Source: Ascaphus truei (lineage: Eukaryota > Chordata > Amphibia > Anura > Ascaphidae). Taken from it: DNA of 64,000 nucleotides. Positions 1 to 11,574 of this stretch are shown here, one piece after another. Within the stretch, counting starts at the first letter, position 1. Every line of letters starts with the position of its first letter. The notes under the pieces are model-generated. The model saw nothing but the letters and a program-made list of their open reading frames with translations, had not been told where the DNA came from and ran no database searches. Position numbers and translations under genes: made by a program. The stretch is from the NCBI GenBank assembly GCA_036426205.1, contig WSYH01001181.1, positions 1 through 64,000 of the forward strand. Direction: 5' to 3'.

Positions 1-247
1 GGATTGGCCATAAAATCTCCAATCTGGGGTGCCGATCAGCACCGAAAAGCTGATCGGGCCTTCCTGAATTCAGCCGGGTTTAAAAAGTGCCGATAAGTGG
101 CTTATCGGCAGCCGTCTCCCGATAACTTCTTATTGGGAGGAAAAGTTGCCGATAATTCCCACTTATCGGCGCTTACTGAATCTGGAAGGAAAAAAATGGC
201 TATAAAATGTCGAAAAAGCCTTATCGGGGCTTACTGCATGAGGCCCT
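1..247 (+). mobile_element. Right end of a PIF/Harbinger-like DNA transposon
   Basis: The segment ends in a terminus reading GCTTACTGCATGAGGCCC, followed directly by TTA, which fits the TWA target duplication of PIF/Harbinger elements. A very similar right end (GCTTACTGCATAAAGCCC) occurs at about 19.51-19.53 kb. Upstream lie several short copies of CCGATAA/TTATCGG, a subterminal-repeat pattern that also appears near 19.4 kb. The left end is outside the window. No transposase is visible, so this is either the tail of a larger element or a non-autonomous copy. Confidence 0.55.
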
Positions 248-921
248 TAGACTGGTGGCGAGTCAGATCTCAGATGATAAGTGCTGCATGTGGTAGGGGT
301 GAGGGGCTTGTTCAGATAGATGGGTAGCTATATATATATTATTCTTTTCTTTGCATTTGTAATCTTAATGACGACCTCATAATTACTTTACAAGCAAAGC
401 AAATTTACTTGTAGACTCCAAGACTCAAAAACAGAAAGAGAGAGAGAGAGAGAGCGCGAGAGAAAATAATGACTCTTAGATCCTTCCAAAAGTGCGTGGT
501 TACCATGGAAACACGAAAAAGTAAAAAGAAAAAAAAACCTAATGAATGTAATTATTTTTGGAAAGCAACAATGTCCAACATTTAACCTAATAAAAACACG
601 CTACTGCAATTAGTTTACATTGGTTGTAGGAGAAACTGACCCTTGGAAAGGGAATTGCAATATGCCAACAACAGTACTGAACAAGCATGAATCGTAGTAC
701 ATGCTAAACAGTTCATATAGCATGTAAAAAGTATACTATATTTATTCATATGGGATGTTACCATTTGTGTACCAAAAGTACTGCCTTGTTCAAGAAGTGG
801 GTAAATGCAGTGCCTTTGAAATGCATGGTTTGTACAATACCAAATATCAATGTTATGGTTATCTGGATGGTTTTCAAACATATCTGAAGTGCAGACTTGT
901 GAGGTTTTGAAAACTCATGGA

Positions 922-968
922 CAGTTATTAATATATATATATTTATATATATATTTATTAATAACTAT
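922..968. repeat. AT-rich palindrome
   Basis: An inverted repeat with arms of the form AGTTATTAATATATATA around a short TTTA loop. It would extrude as a hairpin. It looks like an expanded TA microsatellite with palindromic flanks, and no element boundary is evident. Confidence 0.6.
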
Positions 969-1078
969 TTTGTTGGCCCATGAATAGTTAACACAATCTA
1001 CAACAAACCTATACGTAGTTCTCCAGGACCTGTACAGTTCTTAGAAGTTTGAACTATACTTTGTAAAATAAATATGAA

Positions 1079-1320
1079 CGTGTCACGTACGGCACACCTG
1101 TGAGCACATGACCTGTACAGTATATGGGACAAGGGTTAATAAACAGCTATCTAGTTAACCCACTTGTCACATTCCAAAAGGGTCCCTCAAATGAACAATA
1201 TCTCCCCTCAATCTGTCCCAATATACAATCTGTCACGATCAGCAAACTTGTGAGCATGTGACTTCTATATGCAACCAGGGTTAATACACATGACTAAACT
1301 AGCCCACTAACCTTTCTCCT
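1079..1320. repeat. Two diverged direct repeats, about 150 bp apart
   Basis: Copies start near 1080 (TGTCACGTACGGCACAC) and 1232 (TGTCACGATCAGCAAAC). Both continue with TGTGAGCA..TGTGAC, then AGGGTTAATA and CTAG..AACCCAC-like blocks. TGTCACG is a common LTR start in amphibian genomes, so these may be duplicated LTR fragments. That is inference only. Confidence 0.45.
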
Positions 1321-2839
1321 ACAGTATCTGCCAGGGTGTAATGGTCCCTGTTTACTAAAGAAAAACTATGTACTGTACTTAATACACAAAAATCAGTAGT
1401 AGCAAAATGTATCTAAAAATGTAAATACTCTCTGCAAAGCGTGCAACAGTTCAATCAGAGCCCAAAGCATTACTTATTAAAGTTTGGCTTTAGTGTTGAT
1501 AAATACAGTGCTTAGATTACAGAAAAATTATTATTAAAAGTTACAATAAACGCAGACCAGTTTCTCAAAATAACAGGATAAAACATAAACAGAAATCCCT
1601 ATTCAGTATGTTACCATATGTTATAAGTCCTACCCAGAGAGGTCACTGTAATAGAAGAGAATTCACATGTTCTGTTCCCAACACACACATCATTGAATTC
1701 TGGTTTTCATAATATCTTAGTAAGACTTTTGTACTATTCTTCTCCCATTGAAATAACATAAGTCTACCCCTGTCGTAAATCAGCTCTGGCTGACATTTAT
1801 GACCTAAAAGAGAAGGCCTTTAAGCCTTATATTTTTGTGGCCATAATACTTAGACACACGTGAGTCATATCAATAAGTTCAGACGAGATTACAGAATATA
1901 AGGAGACTAATGGATATCTGTCCCTTGCCACCTCCTAAACATGAACGGTTTGGAAGCGTTTGATTTGTCTCATTGCAACGGTTACAAATCTGTATTTGTT
2001 ATTCTTGCAAATAGGTGTCAGGCCAATGATATCTTATATTTAATATAGTTTCTCTTTTGTGGAATACCTCTGTAGCCACACCCCCTGAACCTTGCAGAAC
2101 CCTCCAAAGAATGTCTTTGAAGGGGCCTTTAAACGGTTTTGTTTATTTCTAGTGTCAGGGAGGCCATATTTTATTTTCATCTCTGGCAAAGCAGATGCTG
2201 GTTTGAGATAACCTCAGACCTATACAACCCAGACCTGCCTTGACAGGCCATAAAAACAATTATTGTATTCTTTAACACAATTTGTACCCAAAGTTAACCA
2301 CTGAAGTACCAGACGGATTGAAACACCCAATATCTCATGATATTATCATGACAAAACTAATGATTTTTTATGGAAGGAACTAAGGTGAGGGGTGTTGGGT
2401 TTTGTGAGGAGACTGTGCTTGGTCAAAAAAACAAGAATTGGTACCAGCTTATAATGCTTAGCTCTGGTGCAGCAACATGCACATGGCACACATTAACGCT
2501 GCATGTTATACTCAACTCCCCCCTAGTCTTTGCAAATTGTTCATCCAGGTGGGGTGTGTTTTACTGTGCTGGGGTTGTTTTAGAGTCCTTGGCAGAGAAG
2601 TTTTCTATGCCTCAACCTGAAACTCTGTTGAGGCTGGATTGTCTTCCTCTGTAGAAAGGGTTACTGGAGAATCCTGGGCGTCAGGAACTGTGGGTGACAC
2701 TGGAGCATCGACAGCTGGTTCCAGAGGAGGTTCACCCTGAGCCTTTTCTAAAGTGTAGTAACAAAGGAGGGAGAGGGAATAGGTGGTATGATTTTGAACC
2801 TCTCAGGGTCTTTCATCAGGCTAATCACAAAAACAAAGT

Positions 2840-3640
2840 GTGGCGCTCTACACTCTCATAAAATGTTAAATGTCTAAGTGAAAAAGTGAAACAATAGTGA
2901 TCAGTGACCAATCAAAGTGAATTTCTCAAACAACAAGTGAAACTAATAAATGTGACATCAAACAGTGATTCGCGACGTCGGTGTTGAAATAACAAATGTA
3001 TAAAAATATATATTAGAGGTGTTAACTTCCACTCAACCCTTATAAAGACTGTTTCCAGTTGTCTTTCCAAAATGTGTTCTCTAAAAAGGTAAGGGGAGCG
3101 GTGGGACGCACCGGGTGAAGAGAAGAAAAAGAAATGTACATAGTGCAATAATGCTTGTACATAAATTGAAAAGTGTAGTGTAACCTTCAAAGTTTCTACT
3201 CACAAAGGAGTGTTGAAAATAGGCAAATCCCAATCAATGGCAAGTGGTGTCCCAACTGTAGGTAAGATGTCAGGTGGTCCCGGTAACCTCAGGAAGAGAA
3301 ACACAACATTAGTGCAGACGAAAATGCAAGGATATAAAATGTATAGATAGAAGACCTTTGAATTCAAGGCTTACACAAAATCAAGTATTTAAAGCATCCT
3401 GAGCAGACAATATCCCCATAAGCCGTGTGATCCACGATCTCACCGCTCCTGTCTATGTGGGTCCGTCTCGCTCGCGCGCCCGCATATGTCACTTTCGGGT
3501 TCCGGTTACGGACGCCCGGAAACAGAGGAGTGGCGTGTCTCCGTCTTTCTCCAGTCCTATGGTATCACCGGTAGAGTCCTCAAACTCAACGCGTTTCGCT
3601 GGTCAAAAAGCAGCTTCCTCAGGAGTAATGACTCCCACTC
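2840..3640 (-). mobile_element. Penelope-like terminal (pLTR-type) fragment, minus strand
   Basis: Non-coding segment bounded near 2843 by GTGGCGC, resembling the AGCGCCAC boundary of the fragment near 26.43 kb. On the minus strand it begins with a hammerhead-like motif (3585-3623), followed by CpG-rich leader-like sequence and an AT-rich tail. The same layout recurs at 26.4-27.1 kb, 40.4 kb and 48.9 kb, and beside the Penelope ORF at 59-61 kb, which is why I assign it to this class. No RT or endonuclease coding sequence is present. Confidence 0.5.
3585..3623 (-). ncRNA. Hammerhead-ribozyme-like motif (best copy)
   Basis: On the minus strand the core reads CTGAGGA, then A, then a GCTG/CAGC stem with a 9-nt loop, then GAAAC and GCGTTGAG. 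CTGAGGA matches the conserved CUGANGA box, and GAAA is intact. Stem III would be the self-complementary AACGCGTT, as in minimal hammerheads that act as dimers. One unpaired A sits between box 1 and stem II, which may weaken folding. Hammerheads in Penelope-like terminal repeats are established. Activity of this copy is inference. Confidence 0.5.
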
Positions 3641-4017
3641 GCATCCAGGGGACTATTTATACCCCATCTCTAATCAAACACTCCCATCCTGTTCTGATAA
3701 TATGGGGTGGACTCTTCAAGTGGCATAACATTTATACAAAACAATCTAACAACATAGTCTGTTGTGTCAACTATAATGAATTGATCTGGTATCCAATAAA
3801 CAGTTCATTTGCTTACTAGAATATTAAACATATACAATACACAATTTAATAGTCAATCAATTAAAATATTATATATATATGTTTTATTTATAAATACTCA
3901 TACTCATACATACATGTTCTAGTTAGGTCCACCAGGGACCTGATAAATTATATCACACTGTGACGGAGCGGCCTGTAGGCGAGGGCAGATAGACGCACAG
4001 ACAGAGGGTTCCACTTA

Positions 4018-4465
4018 AAGCTGCAGTTCAGTCTTTTTTTTTTTAATTTATTTTTTTTACTTCAATAGTTTTATGTGGGCAATCTCTACTTACCTAAAGA
4101 ACTGCATAGCTGCAGGTCAATTCGTTCTCCATGTATTGATCGGCGAAATTTGGTGACATCATTAGAGCTGGCATATGTTTTTCTTTTACTTCTGTCACTC
4201 AGTGGAAGCTCATGAATATTCATGAGCACTCCTGCACTGACATGTGCAAGAGGGAGGGCAGGGTTGAAAAAGGGGTGTGCCAGGGCTTGTGACAGGACAT
4301 GAAGGGGCAGTGCCTTAGCAAATGGTTGTTAAAATAGAATATAAGAAAATTGGTCTTGCAAAGTTGTTTTTTTTAAAACAGAAAATGCTAAAAGTATTTT
4401 TTCTTACTACAGAACTGATTTATTAAAAAAAACACACATGCAGGATATTGACTGAACTGCAGCTT
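4018..4465. mobile_element. MITE with TA target duplication (448 bp)
   Basis: Terminal inverted repeats begin AAGCTGCAGTTCAGTC and end GACTGAACTGCAGCTT, perfect over 16 bp. TA flanks both ends (4016-4017 and 4466-4467). The interior is AT-rich and non-coding. TA duplication suggests mobilisation by a Tc1/mariner-type transposase, but superfamily assignment from a TA dinucleotide alone is tentative. Confidence 0.75.
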
Positions 4466-4504
4466 TAGCTGGATTGGTTTTATTAACCCCAAATCAGCAA
4501 CCAA

Positions 4505-4870
4505 AACAACTGTGAACCTTTCCTATTACCTCTGTATGAGGAGAAACAACCACAGTGTGTCCTGTCCATTCAGCAAAATGCTAGAACCTCCCAAGTTAAA
4601 TAGGTGGGGAGGGGTGAGCTCTGGGAGGAGGGGCCACTTACCTCCAACCAACTGTTGCCAGAGGTAATAGGAAAGGTCCACAGTTTAGTGTTAGGACCTG
4701 CATTATTTTGGGTTATACCTTGACGTGGTATGCAGGCTTATGACGCTTTCGCCAAAGGGTTTAACTAAATAACCAAGTAAATATTATTATTATTGAAGTA
4801 TTTAAACTTTATACTTATTACTTTATATGTTTTATATGTTGGATGTAGCATTGGGCACCCCTATCTTTTG
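4505..4870. repeat. Foldback (hairpin) repeat, copy A
   Basis: CTTTCCTATTACCTCTG near 4518 pairs with CAGAGGTAATAGGAAAGG near 4660, about 125 bp away. The right arm continues through CTAACACTAAACTGTGG-type sequence (complementary strand) to about 4870, while the left arm stops near 4500. The segment is related to 12680-13060, where the opposite arm is kept. Confidence 0.6.
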
Positions 4871-5692
4871 TTTGTATACATTGGCCACGCCCAGTAGCAC
4901 TGTTTTTTACATAAATATATGTAACCATGCTGTAAAATGGTTGCAGTCATCTCTCCTGCTGACAGTAAGGCCTGGTAAGTTATGGGCATGCCAGCAGTAA
5001 TCATGGAGGTTTGCCCTCACACCCTGGTGAGGTGCCCTATGTATGGATGGGAGTGGCCACAGGCTCTGACTCCATGGTTAGTGATGTCAGAGTTGTGTCA
5101 GCCCCCAGAGGATACATAAGGCACAGCACTGATCCAAAGTTAGTTGTTAGAGGAGGAGACGGAGTAGTTTGCGAAGTGGTTATGTTATAGTAGCTGAATA
5201 AGGAGACTGTGACCAGGGACCTGGCACAGAATAGATATCCCTGTGGGGATAGGGAATCCCTAATCAAGGAGGACAATACCTTTCAAAGGGAAGTACGGTG
5301 AACAATGGAGGGCTAAATACACCCCATTGTGGAGGGCAGCTGGCCCGCCGTACCAATAAAGATGACTCTGATAAAAGAAACCCTCGTGTGTAAGTGTGGA
5401 GTGATTACACAGGGGGCTGCACCACAGAGGAGTTCCTCACCAGGACCATCCACAAGCTCACGCTGGGATCCTGATGAGGTGGAGGCGCTGCACTGGATCT
5501 AGGTAGGACTCAGCACACTACCTCAGCCGCCTGTCTGAGTTGGCAAATCCCCATACACCATCATGCGGGAGACTCAGGAGTCCTGTAGCCAACAGGTGCA
5601 CCACCAGACACTACACCGTAATGGGGACTGGTTAGACCACAGGGACCAATATGAGATTGGGGGGGTCAGACCGGTGCAGAAAACCCGTTACA

Positions 5693-6675
5693 CATACATA
5701 TAAAAATAAACTGTATTTCAATGGTGTTTTAAATGTACAGGCAGGAACCCTTTACTGCCAGTCTTACAATGAATCCATTAACATGTCCATATGTTATGGA
5801 TGAATGAGCTGAGTGATTTTTGATCTCCGTATTTCAAAGGGCACCCTGCTAAGTTGGTGCCCTAGTGTCTAGAGAAGTCCGGAGTTGAAAACCCTCAGAG
5901 ATCCATGGTGTTAGGGTGGCCGGGATATTTGGAAGTATCCGATACCGGTGCGATGTATGGGCACTTCACACTTGGTTGCCAAACCCCAGACTTAATGTCG
6001 TCAGGTAAGGGGTTGCTCCCGGAATGCTAAGCAGCTTAGGTGTCAGTTTGGCACATTCTCTGAGAAAACCAGAAAGCAACTTCTGCCCTTTTTGTGAGCT
6101 AATGTCTAGTCAGGGTTAGGTGGGAAAAGCTGTTCCCACAGGAGGATTGGCTGTGTATGTTAGGTATAGGGCTCTTAACCCTATAAGAATGCCTGCAGCC
6201 CCCTCCTAGTCAGATTCACCTAAAATACATCTGAATCAACCAAGAAACGTCCAGGTTCCAGCGTCAGTGGTTCAGGAGTGTGACTACATCGTAACTACAT
6301 CGTAACAAATATTTGCACCCCTCTTCCAGAATTCATTTGAGCTGGGGATTCCAAACGAATCCTGTAAGGACTTTACGAAATTCTTCCTGTCGTTGGAGAA
6401 ATAGGGGTGGCAAGTTGCGCCCCTAGCCCAGGACTGTCGCATGGTTCACGTCGCGCACCCACTTGCATGCGTGCAGGGGTGTCCAAAGACTTTGTTTCGT
6501 TCCGTGGACATTTTATTTTGTTTCCCCATCCCTGTAAGTGTTTATTGAGTATAATTGTGAAGATTTTTGTGTTTGTCTTAAAAGGAAATAAATTACAATT
6601 TATTTTGCCCTTCTTGTTGTGCTCAATCCAGAATCCCGGTATTAATGTGTTGGCAAGACCTCGTCTACCATGACA
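5693..6675 (+). mobile_element. Gmr1-like LTR, 5'-truncated copy
   Basis: Aligns by eye with the LTR at about 32.09-33.08 kb. Shared blocks are AAGTCCGGAGTTGAAA, CACTTCACACTTGGT, AATAAATTACAATTTATTTT and the closing TGTGCTCAATCCAGAAT...CTACCATGACA. The AATAAA lies about 80 bp from the end, the usual R/U5 layout. The family is assigned by the same LTR preceding the Gmr1-like internal region at 33.08 kb. No internal sequence follows, so it is a solo or truncated LTR. Confidence 0.65.
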
Positions 6676-7079
6676 GAGAGTAATTTTTTTTTTAAATTCA
6701 GCGCTGAGGAATAAAAAGCGGCTGTTTGCTAACTTTAGTTAGGAAGCACCAAGCGCGCTGAAACTTGCAGTGCGCGTAGTTCAGGGAGAAACATGGAAAA
6801 CACCCATAGCGTAATTTTTATACGTTTTTATAAAAATTGATGAATGAAAGTGCCCCTCAAATAGTGTATTAAACATGTTAGGCACATTTGGGCTTTCATT
6901 CAGACCACCGAGGACCGGGAAATACCCATTTAGTATTGCCCCCAATTTGTATGCGTCTAGTGACTCACTGAACGAGCTGAGGATGTGCAGCTCCGGACTT
7001 CTAAGCAATCACGCTGACTTAGTGCCACAATGTCTGTAAAAGCCCGGAGTTGAAAAGGCTCAGTGTCCTCAAGGTGTTA

Positions 7080-9907
7080 ATTGTGGAGGGGATCCTCAAG
7101 TACCCGGATCTAAAACCTATTATAAGGGATGATGTCTATGAAGGGAATGATGAAAATGTAGAGACTTTGTGGATAGAAATTAGCAGTGGAGGTAAAAGTA
7201 TAAAGAAAATGTTTCTGGGAATATGCTATAAACCACCAAATATCTGTGAGATTGAGGAAGCTAAAATACTTTTGCAAATGGAGAAGGCATCAAAACTGGG
7301 TCATGTTTGCATAATGGGGGATTTTAATTATCCAGACATAGACTGGGGCAATGAGATTAGCATTACAACAAAAGGGAACAGGTTTTTGGGGGTGCTTAAA
7401 GACAATTATATGACCCAAATTATTGAGGAACCAACCAGAAGAGGGGCAGTTCTGGATTTGGTCATATCAAACAATGTAGAAGTAATAACAAATATTCAAG
7501 TCCTGGAACATTTGGGTAACAGTGATCATAACATGGTCTCATTTGAAATAAATTATCAAAAAACAGATTACTTGGGTTCAACAAAGACCTTCAACTTTTG
7601 AAAGGCAGATTTTAATAAACTGAGGTCCAATCTAGTAGTAATACAATGGGATGATGTTTTTGCAGGGAAAATTGTAGAAGATAAATAGGCAGTCTTTAAA
7701 GCATTGTTAGAAAAGCACACTTATCAGTGTATACCCTTGGGTAATAAGTATAAAAGAAATAAGTCAAAACCAATGTGGCTAAATAAACAGGTAGGGGAGG
7801 AAATGGACAAGAAGAGGAAGGCGTTTAGATTCATTAAGTCAGAAGGGACAGAGACATTGTATCAGAATTATAAGGAATGGAACAAAAATTGCAAAAGGGC
7901 AATCAAATTAGCAAAAATGGATAATGAAAAAAGGATTGCAATAGAAAGTAAGATCAACCCTAAAAAATTATTTAAGTACCTTAATAACAAAAAAACGAGA
8001 AAAGAAAATATAGGACCCTTTCAGTGTGAGATGGGTAGGCAGATTATTGGAGATAAGGAAAAAGCTGAGGTATTAAACAAATTCTTTGCCTCTGTGTTTA
8101 CCAGGGAAGAATCAATTCAATAGTAGTGCCGCAGGAGGAAGCCACAAAATCCATATTAATGAACAATTGGTTAACTGAGGAAGAAGTTCATAAGCGACAT
8201 GAAAAAAATAAAGTTAATAAGGCACCTGGCCCCAATGGCATACATCCAAGAGTTCTCAAGGAGTTAAGCTTAGTAATAGCAAAACCATTATATTTAATAT
8301 TCAAGGACTCCATTTCCACAGGCTCAGTACCACAAGACTAGCGTAAAGCAGATGTGGTGCCTATATTTAAAAAGGGAGCTAGATCACAACCGGGAAATTA
8401 CAGACCTATAAGCCTGACTTCAATAGTAGGGAAACTACTTGAAGGTTTAATACGGGATAATATTCAGGAATACCTAACGGAAAACAAAATTATTAGTAAT
8501 AGTCAGCATGGATTTAAGAAAGATAGATCTTGCCAAACTAACCTTATTTGTTTCTTTGAGGAGGTAAGTAGGAATTTAGACCAAGGTAATGCAGTTGATG
8601 TGGTCTACTTAGATTTTGCAAAGGCTTTTGATACGGTTTCACACAAGAGGTTGGTGTACAAAATAAAGAAAGTTGGACTCAGTAATAATATATGCACCTG
8701 GATTGAAAACTGGTTAAAGGACAGACAACAGAGGGTTGTCATAAATGGAACGTTTTCAGGTTGGGCTAAAGTCATGAGTGGAGTACTTCAGGGATCGGTA
8801 CTGGGACCCTTGCTTTTTAACTTGTTTATTAATGACCTTGAGGTTGGGATCGAGAGCAAAGTCTCCATCTTTGCTGATGTTACTAAATTGTGTAAGGTAA
8901 TAGAATCAGAGCAGGATGTAATTTCTCTTCAGAATGACTTGGAGAGACTGGAAACGTGGGCAGGTAAATGGCAGATGAGGTTTAATACAGGTAAATGTAA
9001 GTTTATGCATTTGGGATACAAGAATAAAAAGGCGACTTACAAATTAAATGGAGATATATTGGGGGAATCCTTGATGGAGAAGGATTTAGGAGTGCTTGTA
9101 GACAGCAGGCTTAGCAATAGTGCCCAATGTCATGCAGTAGCTGAAAAGACAAATAAGATCTTATCTTGCATCAAACGAGCAATGGATGGAAGGGAAGTAA
9201 ACATAATTATGCCCCTTTACAAAGCATTAGTAAGACCACACCTTGAATATGGAGTACAATTTTGGGCACCAATCCTAAGAAAATACATTATGGAACTAGA
9301 GAGAGTGCAGAGAAGAGCCACCAAATTAATAAAGGGGATGGACATTCTAACTTATGAGGAGAGGCTAGCTAACTTAGATGTATTTACATTAGAAAAGAGG
9401 CGTCTAAGAGGGGATATGATAACTATATACAAATATATTCAGGGACAATACAAGGAGCTTTCAAAAGAACTATTCATCCCACGGGCAGTACAAAGGACTC
9501 AGGGCCATCCCTTAAGGTTGGGGGAGAGGAAATTTCACCAGCAACATAGGAAAGGGTTCTTTACAGTAAGGGCAGTTAAAATGTGGAATTCATTACCCAT
9601 GGAGATTGTGATGGCAGATACAATAGATTTGTTCAAAAAAAGGTTGGACATCTTTTTAGATGGGAAAGGTATACAGGGATATACCAAATAAGTACATGGG
9701 AATGATGTTGATCCAGGGATTAATCCGATTGCCAATTCTTGGAGTCAGGAAGGAATTATTTTTTCCCCTTAATGGGGTTTTTGTTTGCCTTCCTCTGGAT
9801 CAATAACTATAGATATAGGATAAAGTATCTGTTGTCTACATTTAGCATAGGTTGAACTTGATGGACGGAAGTCTTTTTTCAACCTCATCTACTATGTAAC
9901 TATGTAA
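7080..9907 (+). mobile_element. CR1-type LINE, 5'-truncated, dead
   Basis: A 2.8-kb insertion beginning inside the endonuclease domain and ending in the 3' tail ACTATGTAACTATGTAAC, an 8-bp repeat like CR1-type tails. Just before it is the CAACCTCATCTACTATG block. The same tail recurs in antisense at 47541-47650 with only a few differences. The element lies within a Gmr1-like LTR. ORF1 is missing, as expected for a 5'-truncated copy. Confidence 0.85.
7083..9691 (+). pseudogene. CR1-type ORF2 relic: AP-endonuclease and reverse transcriptase
   Basis: Encodes the C-terminal part of an AP-like endonuclease (MGDFNYPDIDW near 7315 and GNSDHNMVSF near 7520) and then a full non-LTR reverse transcriptase: NYRPISLTSIVGKLLE, VVYLDFAKAFDTVSH, GVLQGSVLGPLLFNLFINDL. 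The catalytic FADD box reads FADV near 8873, so the second Asp is lost. In-frame stops lie at 7599 (TGA), about 7686 (TAG) and 8339 (TAG), and the frame shifts near 8123. The first residues of the frame starting at 7050 come from the host LTR, not the LINE. The last 445 codons are still open, so the copy is not very old. It cannot make a working enzyme. Confidence 0.88.
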
Positions 9908-10974
9908 CCCCATCCTAGTGTAAAGTCTGGGCAGTTTGGCAAATGGTGGCCAGCCCAGACTTACAGCTGCAGTAGCCGATATTCAAACAAATCACGGCGC
10001 CATTTCATTTGCTCTGCTGTACTCCACACAGCATGAATGCGGCCAATCGCCCCAGGCACCTGCGCTTATCGCGATTGCTTTGTTTGAATTTTATGGATTC
10101 TGTTTCTTTGGGTGCAATGAAATGAATGAATTGCAATGTGTACAGTACTGTACTACTATGCTACTGTGTCAATTTAAGGTGTTTAAATAACAGAACTCTA
10201 AAATGCCATTTTCTGCACTCGCCGTACTCGCGTTTTTAGGCGGTAAGGTTGGAAGACATCCTGCGTCAGGATATCGGTATTCCGATGTACACAATGCATG
10301 AAGTGTTTGAATAACGGCTGTTGCAGCTGTAGTGTCACCAGGTAGAGGGGCTGGGTCTCATATGCTAAAGAGTAAAGGTGCTAGGTTGGCGCATGCTCTT
10401 AGCAGAATGAGAAACCCCCTCTGCCAGGTTTCTAAAGTATTGGTAACTCCAGGTTAAGTGGGAAAAAATATTACCACGGAGGGATTGGCTGCACTGTGTA
10501 GGTATAGGGGTTTGAACACTATAAGAATTCCTGCAGCCCATTGGGTATCAGATTCCTCTAAGGATTCATGAAAGATTCATCCAAGATTAACAGGATTCAT
10601 GCAAGAACCCTCTAAGATTTCGTAAGGGTTAAAGATTCCAAGTGCCATTACAGTGGGGGAAGAATGGAAGAAGCAGCTCCATCGGAGTACATAGCAGTTG
10701 CAGTTAGTGCTGCTGACCGAGGAAACTTCCAAACAGTTTCGCGAGCAACTCCCGCTCCTGGGAAATTGCTCCTAAAAACTTTGTTTTACAACTTTTCGTT
10801 CTGAAAACCAACTATTTCGTTTGCCCCAGTCCCAGTAAGTGTATTTTGATTGTAATTGTGTAACATTGTGTGTATGTCCATTTGTGAAATAAATTACAAT
10901 TTATTTTATCTCCTTGCTTTGCTCAATCATATTACCCGTCTATAAATGTGTTAAAAGTGCTGGTCTCCGTGACA

Positions 10975-11570
10975 CTCCCACTGCCTCTGTCCTTTTGAAA
11001 TGCTGGTTGGTAACATTTGCCTCCTTTCTCTAAGCCAATTATAATTGCTGGAATCTAACCCCCCCCCCCCCACCCTAAAGCCCCAATACAATCCCTGACT
11101 GATATCACTCATGTTTTTGACACAATTTCCTCTCTGAATGGGAAGAGCAGTTAGTTCTTGGGAATTAAAACCTCAATGGACTTAAACCTAAAACCCACAA
11201 CATTTCAACACAATTCAAGTAATTACATTTAACCCAACTAATTTCCCAATCTACAGTACGTTTTCTCACACATTTGTGGACATCGATATATAGATTAAAT
11301 TAATTTGGCCCTTTTGTTGGGACAAATGATAACACTTTATTTAACACTCATTTATCAGCTTCTTTTATTGTGTATTTACTAATATTAAAGATATTATTAT
11401 TAGCTCCAATTAACGCTGATTTTCTAATGTTGTTTTTTTCCTTTCTTTTCCCCCCTCTTTTTCCTATGAATTGTATTCTTATTTTCTTCTTGCTCTTGCA
11501 CCCATTTGTTCTATTCTCTCCAATTCCTTTTTTGACTCTACTCTCCTGTCTTTTCTGCTATGCACCCCCT
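10975..11570. other. Intergenic, no gene recognised
   Basis: Contains a poly-C run near 11060 and AT-rich sequence. The pyrimidine-rich frame at 11370-11582 is the complement of purine-rich sequence leading into the degenerate ORF on the minus strand. I see nothing else. Confidence 0.4.
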
Positions 11571-11574
11571 CTCC

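Larger units (their letters stand above)
248..2780. other. Intergenic sequence, no gene recognised
   Basis: AT-rich, non-coding sequence. It holds a short (GA)n run near 440-463, an AT palindrome at 922-968 and two diverged direct repeats at 1079-1320. The short open frames here show no family motif, no plausible splice structure and no continuity, and I regard them as chance. Confidence 0.5.
3959..5692 (+). mobile_element. Probable LTR carrying nested insertions
   Basis: Begins TGTGACGGAGCGG and ends CCCGTTACA, the usual TG...CA form. An AATAAA signal lies near 5353, in a position suited to LTR polyadenylation. The interior is broken by a 448-bp MITE (4018-4465) and by a foldback segment (4505-4870). 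I see no clear target duplication, so the exact ends are uncertain. The family is not identified. It directly abuts the Gmr1-like LTR that follows. Confidence 0.45.
6680..10974 (+). mobile_element. Gmr1-like LTR interrupted by a CR1 element
   Basis: The left part (to about 7080) ends with AGCCCGGAGTTGAAAAGG..GGTGTTA, matching the LTR block at 5880-5925. After the CR1 insertion the LTR resumes near 9910 and runs through GGTGCTAGGTTGGCGCATG, AATAAATTACAATTTATTTT and GCTCAATCAT to TGGTCTCCGTGACA at 10974. The split blocks are in order, so the CR1 copy landed in an existing LTR. The LTR sequence from about 9910 to 10390 is heavily diverged. Confidence 0.55.

Noticed and set aside
97..327. 76-codon plus-strand frame at the window start
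   Set aside because: It spans the Harbinger-like terminus and flanking DNA, with no protein motif.
5480..5510. CTGATGAGG near 5485 as a hammerhead box
   Set aside because: No GAAA box or stem II follows within the needed distance.
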